Source: Phycisphaerales bacterium UBA2266 (GTDB taxonomy: Bacteria > Planctomycetota > Phycisphaerae > Sedimentisphaerales > Anaerobacaceae). From it: a stretch of DNA of 17,075 nucleotides. The DNA is taken from the NCBI GenBank assembly GCA_002347125.1, contig DDXG01000204.1, positions 5,009 through 22,083 on the forward strand. The letters run 5' to 3'. The notes below the pieces were generated by a model that was given only the letters and a program-made list of their open reading frames with translations, was not told the origin of the DNA and ran no database searches. Below, one piece after another: positions 8,169-14,786 of this stretch; position 1 is the first letter of the stretch, and every line of letters starts with the position of its first letter. The translations under genes and the position numbers were made by a program.

Positions 8169-10499
8169 TCAATGCCTGCGCCGCCGCGTATCGAGAATGT
8201 ACTGGCAGTGGACCACCTTCTCCACGAGGTCCAGCGGCAGATAATAGTAGTGATTGGATGCCTCAAATCCGATACACGGATCCCGGCGCGTCAATGTGAA
8301 CAGCCTCCTGGCGTTGTCCATCTCCCGGGCAGTGATGGCCTCGATCTGTTCGGACTTTCTGTCGCGATCCGCCTGGCTCAGTGAAGCGGACGCCAGCGCG
8401 TCTCTGGTCTGGAAGAACCGAATCTGGTTGGCGACGCTGTCGAAATGCAGCCACGCGGCCGTAGCCAGGGCCATATCCGTGCGGATGCCGGCTTCGTAAT
8501 CCGCGGAGTCCGCCCGGGCCAGCGCCTGTTCGTACCGCCGCAGTCCTTGTTCCCAATGCCGGGCCATCTTCTCGAACTGTCCGGCCAGGACGTCCGCGGG
8601 GTACACACCCCGCCAGCCATCCACATCGTCGTAGGGAAAGCCGACCATTGTGGATTGGTAGCCCGTGGGCTCCGGATACAGCAGGTTCGCCGGTCCGTAC
8701 TGGGCCGGACCTCTGTACACAAAGCTGATATCAAACGGGTATTCCGTAAATGCGCGGCTGAACAGCGACCACGCCGCCAGGGCTTGCTCGGCGGCTTTTT
8801 CGCCATAGCGGTCGCGGGCGGTCCTGATCAGTGCCTCCTGCGGCGAGGGGGCTGGACGCGAATCGAACTGGCTGACCAACTGAAGATTGGGCGAGGGGTA
8901 CCCGCCGACTGTCCAACTAAGCATCAGACCGTCCACGTCGGCCTGGGCCAGGTTGGCGCAGTGCTCGGCCACAAGATTCATAACAGGAAGATACGGTACG
9001 GCCGACAACTCCCACGTGCAATTAACCTGCACCTTGGCCAGCGTTTTCAATCCCCTCTTTTTGGCGAGTGCCCAATGCCTCGCGGCACGGGGCCCCGGCC
9101 CTACCGCCGAGATCGAATACTCCCCCACCGTCGCGGCCACACCGCCCCGTTGGATGGGTTTGCCCCACTCACTGACGCACATCAGGTAGACGCCTTGCGG
9201 CAATTGCTCGATAATGGGTCCTGTCCAGTCAGGGGCGCCCCAACCGGTGGCCGTGCCATCCGGCCAACCCCAATCCCAGATGATTACCTTCGCCTTCGGA
9301 TTGCCCGCCCAAACACCGGCCGCAATGGTCTTGTTGACCTCGGCAATGACCTCTGGGCCGGATCGTTGGGAGCAGCGCGGGCAGCCTGCCGCATCGCGGC
9401 TGTGGCTGTAGCAGTTCGTGAGATTCTCCGACGCCGTGATGGTGAACACCCCGCCCAGACCCGGCACTTGCTCAAAGACATACTTCAGAGCGTCATGCAT
9501 CCACCGACGAACCTGCGGCGTCGAGGTGCATAGCGTGCAATAATCCCCGGATCGGACGCCACGAATATCGGGCCTTTGCTCAAAGAACGACACTGGCATC
9601 GCCCGCGGTTCGTTCATGTACAGGTAAATACTGATACCGTGGCGCCCCGCGCGATCGACCATCTCCCGCAGACGGGTAATCCGCCATTCCTGGCCCTGGG
9701 CCCAGTCCGCGAACGAAGGATTCGGGGCCAACTGGCGGAGCACGACATGGAGCCAGACGCCATTGACGCCCAACTCGGCCAGCCGCTGGAGCAGAGCCTC
9801 CGGATACGGGTCAAGTTCCGTGTCAGACAGTGGGTCGCCAAATACCCCAAGGTACGAGTAGAGAAACCGGATCGGCCGCTCTGTATCCCCAATTGCCTCG
9901 TCTTTCACCCCGGACAGACCCGCCGACGTTATGTCGGGCAGGAAATCGAACCGCGGCCGGTACGGTTTGTCGAACTCCGCGGCAAAATGCGACGAGACCG
10001 TCGAACGTATCTCGCGGCGCCGCGCCCGCACCGCCTCGTTCGGTTCTGAATAATGGACCGCCGGACACAATGGCTTGAGGCCGCCCAGCTTGACCCATAG
10101 GAAATCGTCCTCCCGAAGCGTGAAGGCGAGCCTCTCGGCATCCCACCCAAGCAGCGTCAACAACTGCTCATAGGGCAGTATGTGCCAGTTGCGTCGAATA
10201 ATGGAGATGTAGCCTCGCTGCCGGTAGGCGGGCGGGGGCGGTGCGTGGGGCGGCAGACCCATGGATTGCCCTGCCTCGCGGACGTTGTCCACTGTGGTTC
10301 CGAGCACTTCCGCCATCCGTTCCAGGCCGACCAGTTCCCAGTTTCGCCACACGAAGGCATGCGCCCGGTCGGGAAAGTGCGGCAGGCCAATCGCCGGCGT
10401 AGCACTGGCGGCCGGGAGGTCTTCGGCAAGACTGGTCCCCGTCCAGGTGGCCGTCAGCAGCCATACAAGAACCGTTATGTAACACCGTTTCACATCCAT
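8169..10499 (-). CDS. Exported alpha/beta-barrel-like protein of unknown function, probable glycoside hydrolase relative
   Basis: A 776-residue protein with a clear signal peptide (hydrophobic 7-19, likely cut after SLA at 23-25). Residues about 50-82 and 101-135 are two copies of a helical repeat beginning RNW and centred on LLG (see findings), ending in DDFLWVKLG. Residues about 210-540 have barrel-like alternation: NGVWLHVVLRQLAP, GISIYLYMNEPRAMP, GGVFTITASENLTNC, KAKVIIWDWGW, GVYLMCVSEWG and VDGLMLSWTVGGYPSPN. Candidate acidic active-site residues at strand ends are E297, E358, D409 and E444. Two CxxC pairs (C321/C324 and C373/C376) flank this core. The C-terminal 200 residues are helical. 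The cluster of acidic and Trp residues at strand ends recalls GH20-like or DUF4838-type sugar-active proteins, but I cannot assign a family. The gene lies 39 bp after the phosphoesterase gene, likely in the same transcript; the ribosome binding site is weak. A small hairpin (GCCGC-AAGG-GCGGC, 10519-10532) lies in that gap. Confidence 0.8.
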   Translation of the reverse strand: MDVKRCYITVLVWLLTATWTGTSLAEDLPAASATPAIGLPHFPDRAHAFVWRNWELVGLERMAEVLGTTVDNVREAGQSMGLPPHAPPPPAYRQRGYISIIRRNWHILPYEQLLTLLGWDAERLAFTLREDDFLWVKLGGLKPLCPAVHYSEPNEAVRARRREIRSTVSSHFAAEFDKPYRPRFDFLPDITSAGLSGVKDEAIGDTERPIRFLYSYLGVFGDPLSDTELDPYPEALLQRLAELGVNGVWLHVVLRQLAPNPSFADWAQGQEWRITRLREMVDRAGRHGISIYLYMNEPRAMPVSFFEQRPDIRGVRSGDYCTLCTSTPQVRRWMHDALKYVFEQVPGLGGVFTITASENLTNCYSHSRDAAGCPRCSQRSGPEVIAEVNKTIAAGVWAGNPKAKVIIWDWGWPDGTATGWGAPDWTGPIIEQLPQGVYLMCVSEWGKPIQRGGVAATVGEYSISAVGPGPRAARHWALAKKRGLKTLAKVQVNCTWELSAVPYLPVMNLVAEHCANLAQADVDGLMLSWTVGGYPSPNLQLVSQFDSRPAPSPQEALIRTARDRYGEKAAEQALAAWSLFSRAFTEYPFDISFVYRGPAQYGPANLLYPEPTGYQSTMVGFPYDDVDGWRGVYPADVLAGQFEKMARHWEQGLRRYEQALARADSADYEAGIRTDMALATAAWLHFDSVANQIRFFQTRDALASASLSQADRDRKSEQIEAITAREMDNARRLFTLTRRDPCIGFEASNHYYYLPLDLVEKVVHCQYILDTRRRRH

Positions 10500-10538
10500 G
10501 TCCGGATGATCGCCCCAGGCCGCAAGGGCGGCACAGAA

Positions 10539-11912
10539 TCAGGGACCCTGTTGAACGTCATACGTCCAGGCAAAGGTCCAACTACCCTGGCTTCCCGTAA
10601 TCGTGGCGACGATGTCAACCGTTGGGGCCTCAAGACCCTCCAGCGGCAGTTCAAACCGGCAGCAGACCGGCCCTCGCCTAAACGGAACAGTCGTTGCGCG
10701 CTGCCCAACAGAGACCGTTAGTTGCTCGATACAGCCTTGCGGGTCGTAGAACGCCCCTAGCAGGACGTCGCCCGCCTTGACCTTGGTGTTGTAGCGCGGG
10801 TAGTCAAAGTACACGGCGTGTTCAGAGCCGGTGGGACGATAGAAGCTGTCTATGCCCTCTTCGAGCACGCGGACGATGCGGTAACCCGTGGTCCGGTCGC
10901 GGTCGCCGAATATCTCAGCGACCGATCCGCTGCTTGTGATCTCCACGTCGCCGCGCCGGTACGTTCGCTCGACGTGGTCGTGCCCGTGGAAGATGCGCTC
11001 GACCTTGTACTTCGCCAGTACGGGCTCCAGGGCGGCCCAGTCGGCCGGAGCATGAACGAACAGGAATATCCGCCTGCGTTCGCGGACGCGGGAAAGGTCC
11101 GCCTCAAGCCATTGCAGGCTCTCGGCGGGAATGCCCCACTGCCACTTCCCATCCTTCTTGTGGTTGAAGTCGAGCCCGACAAAGTGGATGGGTCCGTAGT
11201 CGAAGGACCACCGCAACGGGCCGACGATGCTGGTGAACGCCCCATAAGCATGGCTCGGGTGTGTGCGGTCCCGGTTGGGGTCGTTGTCGCGGACGCCAAG
11301 GATGTCGTGGTTGCCGGGCAGGCCGTAGAGATCGACCGGGAAATCCCGCGTGTGCTCGGCGAGGAAGGCAAACTGCTCCAGGCCGCGTTTCAATGAGTGG
11401 CTGTCCGACAGATCGACCAGATCGCCAGTGAGGATGCAAAACGCCGTCTCGGCCGTCAGGGCCTGGACGTCTTTGCGAAAGCCGATGAACTTCTCCGGCC
11501 CGCCTCGTGGAACATGCGGATCCGTGGCGTGGATGAACGTGAACGGCATGACCTGATCTTCCGGGATAAGCCGGAAGTCCGCTTGGTCGGTTGGGCCTAT
11601 CCCGTCAATGTGGTGGAACCATGCCGAGGCCATCCGGTACCCGCCGGGTCGGCAGATGGCGACGGTGGCCCGGCCGCCGTCGGCCAGGGTGGGGTCGGCC
11701 TGGACCTCGATGCGGTAACGGCCCTGCCGGTTCGTTTGGGCGAAAACGACCCCATCCGTGATGCGAACAGCCCTGATGGGAGCATCCGCGGCATCGAATC
11801 GGCCGTTGCCGTTGACATCGTGGTACACCCGGCCTGAGACCGTCGCCGCCGGGGCGGTTTGGGTCAGCAGGGCCAGCAATAGCAGGCCGTATCGGCGGAC
11901 AGATCCAATCAT
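10539..11912 (-). CDS. Exported calcineurin-like metallophosphoesterase with N-terminal beta domain
   Basis: A 457-residue protein with a signal peptide (hydrophobic 9-17, likely cut near APA at 20-22). Residues 24-70 form a small beta domain with a calcium-loop-like stretch, DVNGNGRFDAAD (D32, N34, N36, D40, D43), as in SdrD-B/dockerin-like repeats or the N-terminal domain of this phosphoesterase class. The two-metal calcineurin core follows with all signature blocks: D131-P-H133, GDLVD (163-167), GNHD (200-203), H287 and GHDH (310-313). The last 110 residues form the separate C-terminal beta domain seen in the class. The substrate is unknown; relatives hydrolyse phosphomono- or diesters outside the cytoplasm. 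CAGGAG 7 nt upstream of the ATG supports the start. It is the first gene of a minus-strand unit, transcribed from a promoter at 12012-12040 divergently from the xylosidase gene. Confidence 0.92.
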   Translation of the reverse strand: MIGSVRRYGLLLLALLTQTAPAATVSGRVYHDVNGNGRFDAADAPIRAVRITDGVVFAQTNRQGRYRIEVQADPTLADGGRATVAICRPGGYRMASAWFHHIDGIGPTDQADFRLIPEDQVMPFTFIHATDPHVPRGGPEKFIGFRKDVQALTAETAFCILTGDLVDLSDSHSLKRGLEQFAFLAEHTRDFPVDLYGLPGNHDILGVRDNDPNRDRTHPSHAYGAFTSIVGPLRWSFDYGPIHFVGLDFNHKKDGKWQWGIPAESLQWLEADLSRVRERRRIFLFVHAPADWAALEPVLAKYKVERIFHGHDHVERTYRRGDVEITSSGSVAEIFGDRDRTTGYRIVRVLEEGIDSFYRPTGSEHAVYFDYPRYNTKVKAGDVLLGAFYDPQGCIEQLTVSVGQRATTVPFRRGPVCCRFELPLEGLEAPTVDIVATITGSQGSWTFAWTYDVQQGP

Positions 11913-11919
11913 ACACGTT

Positions 11920-11925
11920 CTCCTG
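11920..11925 (-). promoter_or_regulatory. Ribosome binding site of the phosphoesterase gene
   Basis: Minus-strand CAGGAG lies 7 nt before the ATG at 11912-11910. This is a strong Shine-Dalgarno at the standard distance and decides the start. Confidence 0.7.
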
Positions 11926-12011
11926 ATTCATCGAGGGGCCTGCGACCCCGGTTAGCATCCACGAAGCGGTCTGGCCCACGGAACTGGCGTCTTTGGGGCG
12001 GCGACTACCGC

Positions 12012-12040
12012 AGTGTAGTTGAATCCCGGCCCACAATCAA
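12012..12040 (-). promoter_or_regulatory. Sigma70-like promoter for the phosphoesterase/barrel-protein unit
   Basis: On the minus strand TTGATT (12040-12035) is followed after exactly 17 nt by TACACT (12017-12012). Both hexamers are close to the vegetative consensus. Transcription would start near 12005, giving a leader of roughly 90 nt before the ATG at 11912. Confidence 0.55.
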
Positions 12041-12056
12041 GGCGGCGTCGGGAGCG

Positions 12057-12085
12057 TTGCGGGTAGCCGGTGTTTCGAGTAGACT
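12057..12085 (+). promoter_or_regulatory. Sigma70-like promoter for the GH120 xylosidase gene
   Basis: TTGCGG (12057-12062) is followed after 17 nt by TAGACT (12080-12085). The -10 box matches the consensus at 4 of 6 positions and the -35 box at 3 of 6. A start near 12092 would leave a leader of about 65 nt. It is back to back with the divergent minus-strand promoter, 16 bp apart. Confidence 0.45.
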
Positions 12086-12156
12086 GTACGGCACTACAGT
12101 TGCGAAATGTCGCGCGTGAAGGCCAATGCAAGGCTTGACATGAACGGAGTCCGACT

Positions 12157-14421
12157 ATGAGAAACAGTGCGGTTATTGCCCTGCTGGGGTTGTTCATATC
12201 GCCGGCTTACGCCCGCGAGTACCACGTTTCCGTCAAGGGCAACGACCGCAACGACGGCGGCCCGGCGGCGCCGTTTCGGACGATTGGGGCGGCCGCAAAG
12301 GTGGCCCAGAGCGGCGATGTCATCACGGTGCACGAGGGCGTCTATCGCGAGCGGGTCAACCCGCCCCGCGGCGGCCGATCCGACGATAGCCGCATCGTCT
12401 ATCGGGCTGCTCCGGGCGAGAAGGTCGCCATCAAGGGCTCCGAGGTCGTCAAGGGCTGGCAGAAGGTCGGCAATGACACGTGGAGGGTGGTCATCCCCAA
12501 TGCGTTCTTCGGAGACTTCAACCCGTACAGCGACCTGATTGCCGGCGACTGGTTCAACGGGCGAGGCCGCAATCACCACACCGGAGCCGTCTATCTCAAC
12601 GGCCACTGGCTCGTCGAAGCAGCTACGTTGGAAGAGACGCTGGCGCCGGTGGGTGATACGGCGCCGGGGCGTGCAGACGGGCAGTACCTGTTGAATGTGG
12701 CCTGGCTGCGGCCGGGTGAGGCTTCAGCGGACGGTGGTCGCACTGCCGCTGTGGGTTTCGCGGCGCAGGAAGGGGTGCAGACGGCCGCGTGCTCGGAAGG
12801 CGGAGAGTGTATCGGCTGGATCGAGCATGGCGACTGGGTTCGATACGAGAAGGTGGACTTCGGCCGGGGCACGGAGCAGATCGAGATTCGCGCCGCGTCC
12901 GAGACCACCGGCGGCATCATTGAGGTCCGCTTGGACAGCCCTGACGGAGAACTCCTCGGCCGTTGCATGGTCCCGAACACGGGCGGCTGGCAGTCGTGGG
13001 CGTCTTTCGGAGCCAAGGTCAAACCGATCAGCGGGCTCAAGACGATCTGTCTGGTGTTCAAGGGACCCGAGCGGGAGGCTTCTGATACGCAACTGTGGTT
13101 TGCGGAGGTGGACGCGTCGAACACGACCGTCTGGGCGCAGTTCAAGGGCGTCAATCCGAACGAGACCGAGGTGGAAATCAACGTCCGAAGAGCCGTATTC
13201 TACCCGGATAAGCCGGGGGTGAACTACATCACGGTGCGGGGCTTTGCGATGATGCACGCCGCCACCAACTGGGCGCCGCCCACCGCCGAGCAGATCGGGC
13301 TGATCGGCACCCACTGGAGCAAGGGCTGGATCATCGAAGACAACGACATCCGCTATTCCACCTGCGTCGGGGTTACACTGGGCAAGTACGGCGACCAGTG
13401 GGACAACACCTCCCAGAACACCGCCGAGGGCTACGTCAAGACGATTGAGCGGGCGTTGGCCAACGGCTGGTCCAGGCAGAACATCGGCCATCATATCGTG
13501 CGAAACAACCGGATAGCTCATTGTGAGCAGGCGGGCCTGGTGGGCAGTCTCGGCGCCGTTTTCAGCACGATCACGGGCAATGTCATTCACGATATCCACG
13601 TCAGGCGGTTGTTTACGGGCGCGGAGATGGCCGGAATCAAGATCCACGCGGCCATCGATACCGAGATCAGCCATAACCGCATCTATCGCACCTGTCTGGC
13701 GATATGGCTGGACTGGATGGCGCAGGGAACCCGTGTGACCGGCAACCTGCTGCACGACAACAACACCCAACTGTTCGTGGAGGTTAACCACGGGCCGTTC
13801 CTGGTGGACAACAATCTCTTTCTCGCGGGCGGCTCGCTGCTGGATATGTCTCAGGGCGGGGCCTACGTACACAACTTGTTTGCCGGCCGTATCGATCTTC
13901 GGCCTGAGTTGGGCAGAGAGACCCCGTTCCACAAGGCTCACTCCACCGAAGTGGCGGGTCTGAAGAACATCCCAGGCGGCGACGACCGGTTCTACAACAA
14001 CATCTTCGCGGCCAGTGAGGGCCTTGCGCCTTATGAAAAGGCCGCTGCGCCGACGTTCATGGGCGGCAACGTCTTTCTGGGAAGCGCCCGGCCGTGCGGC
14101 CACGAAGAGAACTCGCTGGTCTTGGCGCAATTCGATCCCGGCCTGCGGCTGGTTGAGGAGGATGGGGCTGTCTATCTCCATGTTAAGATGGATAGGGCAT
14201 GGGCTCATCAGCAGACGCGCCGGCTGGTGACCACCGACGTACTCGGCAAGGCCAAGGTCCCGGACCTGCCCTATGAGAACCCCAACGGTTCGCCCTATCG
14301 CATCGATACGGATTACTTCGGCAACAAGAGAAACCCCAACAATCCCTTTGCGGGTCCGTTTGAGTGGGCCGGCGAAACGGAACAGGTGCTCAGAGTTTGG
14401 CCCCTTGCCGAGGCTCGATAG
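12157..14421 (+). CDS. Secreted GH120 beta-xylosidase with inserted CBM6-like domain
   Basis: A 754-residue protein with a signal peptide (likely cut after AYA at 17-19). From residue 20 it matches what I know of GH120 (Thermoanaerobacterium XylC, about 640 residues): EYHVSVKGNDRNDGG, VITVHEGVYRERV, AAPGEKVAIKGSE, FFGDFNPYSD, EINVRRAVFYP, THWSKGWIIEDN, GIKIHAAIDTEISHNR and MSQGGAYVHNLFAG. GH120 folds as a right-handed parallel beta-helix and releases xylose from xylo-oligosaccharides with retention. The XylC nucleophile and acid/base (D382, E405) correspond to D519 in WLDW and E542 in FVEVNHGP, with the same 23-residue spacing. Residues about 176-303 have no counterpart in XylC and read as a CBM6-like module (ECIGWIEHGDWVRYEKVDFG, GGIIEVRLDSPDGELLG, TGGWQSWASFGAKV), after which the GH120 sequence resumes at WFAEVD (314). 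GGAG 7 nt upstream of the ATG supports the start. Confidence 0.93.
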   Translation: MRNSAVIALLGLFISPAYAREYHVSVKGNDRNDGGPAAPFRTIGAAAKVAQSGDVITVHEGVYRERVNPPRGGRSDDSRIVYRAAPGEKVAIKGSEVVKGWQKVGNDTWRVVIPNAFFGDFNPYSDLIAGDWFNGRGRNHHTGAVYLNGHWLVEAATLEETLAPVGDTAPGRADGQYLLNVAWLRPGEASADGGRTAAVGFAAQEGVQTAACSEGGECIGWIEHGDWVRYEKVDFGRGTEQIEIRAASETTGGIIEVRLDSPDGELLGRCMVPNTGGWQSWASFGAKVKPISGLKTICLVFKGPEREASDTQLWFAEVDASNTTVWAQFKGVNPNETEVEINVRRAVFYPDKPGVNYITVRGFAMMHAATNWAPPTAEQIGLIGTHWSKGWIIEDNDIRYSTCVGVTLGKYGDQWDNTSQNTAEGYVKTIERALANGWSRQNIGHHIVRNNRIAHCEQAGLVGSLGAVFSTITGNVIHDIHVRRLFTGAEMAGIKIHAAIDTEISHNRIYRTCLAIWLDWMAQGTRVTGNLLHDNNTQLFVEVNHGPFLVDNNLFLAGGSLLDMSQGGAYVHNLFAGRIDLRPELGRETPFHKAHSTEVAGLKNIPGGDDRFYNNIFAASEGLAPYEKAAAPTFMGGNVFLGSARPCGHEENSLVLAQFDPGLRLVEEDGAVYLHVKMDRAWAHQQTRRLVTTDVLGKAKVPDLPYENPNGSPYRIDTDYFGNKRNPNNPFAGPFEWAGETEQVLRVWPLAEAR

Positions 14422-14665
14422 GCTGGACGCATTTCCATCAGGCCGCACGGGCGATGGTTACTGGATGGCGGTGCCGGCCCTTGGGGTTCTACGCCAGTAT
14501 GCCCCGAGCGTCGGTACGCCTGTCAGACTCGTGGCCGGCAGAAGAAGTAAGACACCGAAGACGACGCTCGCCAGCAATCCTAACACCTGGAATGGTCCTG
14601 AGCACGGGGTACAGTCACACGTGCAAGACAATTCTCCACCATCCGGCCGATAGCCAAGTGCGGGG
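14422..14665. other. Intergenic stretch between GH120 and GH51 genes, no plus-strand gene
   Basis: The full gap is 342 bp (14422-14763). On the plus strand I see no coding evidence before the promoter at 14666 and no terminator hairpin with a T-run after the GH120 stop. On the minus strand the frame 14709-14458 is open for 83 codons and encodes a Cys-rich stretch plus a membrane segment, but lacks an ATG or GTG at a suitable position (listed separately). Confidence 0.5.
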
Positions 14666-14709
14666 TTGAATCCCTGACCGCCGCACCCTATACTGCCTTC
14701 CGTCGCGTC
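14458..14709 (-). pseudogene. Possible remnant or TTG-started small membrane protein (uncertain)
   Basis: This minus-strand frame is open from just after a TGA (14712-14710) to a TAA (14460-14458). It reads, in part, SCTCDCTPCSGPFQ, then a hydrophobic segment VLGLLASVVFGVLLLLP, and ends WRRTPRAGTAIQ. A Cys cluster, one membrane span and a basic tail resemble a small anchored protein or the C-terminal sorting tail of an exported protein, although no PEP or LPXTG motif is present. The only plausible start is TTG at 14631-14629 (57 codons), with GGTGGAG very close to it. It overlaps the promoter of the GH51 gene on the other strand. It may be a decayed gene or a chance reading frame. Confidence 0.2.
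14666..14694 (+). promoter_or_regulatory. Sigma70-like promoter for the GH51/glucosaminidase genes
   Basis: TTGAAT (14666-14671), a 17-nt spacer and TATACT (14689-14694) form a near-consensus vegetative promoter, the best in the window. Transcription would begin about 14701, just before the leader ORF at 14727. GH51 is therefore probably transcribed separately from GH120. Confidence 0.6.
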
Positions 14710-14713
14710 TCAC

Positions 14714-14719
14714 AAGGAG
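14714..14719 (+). promoter_or_regulatory. Strong ribosome binding site of the leader ORF
   Basis: AAGGAG lies 7 nt before the ATG at 14727. It is a better site than the one of the structural gene downstream and is the main reason to take the leader ORF seriously. Confidence 0.55.
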
Positions 14720-14726
14720 CCGATCT

Positions 14727-14786
14727 ATGCGCAGGCTGGAACACACAATACATGGAGGTAGTCATGTTCTCATACAACCGCAGTAA
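14727..14786 (+). CDS. Putative 19-residue leader peptide ORF upstream of GH51
   Basis: ATG at 14727 preceded by AAGGAG (spacing 7), stop TAA at 14784-14786, product MRRLEHTIHGGSHVLIQPQ. It has no signal sequence and no run of one amino acid of the kind used in classical attenuators. It spans the Shine-Dalgarno (14754-14758) and the start codon (14764) of the GH51 gene in another frame, so ribosomes translating it would cross the GH51 start site and could expose or block it. The role is inferred from position only. Confidence 0.35.
   Translation: MRRLEHTIHGGSHVLIQPQ
14754..14758 (+). promoter_or_regulatory. Ribosome binding site deciding the GH51 start
   Basis: GGAGG lies 5 nt before the ATG at 14764. 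The in-frame ATG at 14752 overlaps this site and has no Shine-Dalgarno of its own, so 14764 is the preferred start; it also puts the signal peptide at the very N-terminus. Confidence 0.65.

Noticed and set aside
8445..9533. 362-codon plus-strand frame opposite the barrel protein
   Set aside because: R/G/Q-rich translation without signal peptide or domain; the minus-strand frame has a signal peptide and an ordered barrel core.
12724..14448. 574-codon open frame on the minus strand opposite the GH120 gene
   Set aside because: It is rich in R, D, V and H with no motifs, fully antisense to a convincing enzyme, and has no ribosome binding site that I can see.
14752..14763. ATG at 14752 as the start of the GH51 gene
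   Set aside because: It overlaps the GGAGG that serves the ATG at 14764 and has no Shine-Dalgarno of its own, although the four extra residues would not destroy the signal peptide.
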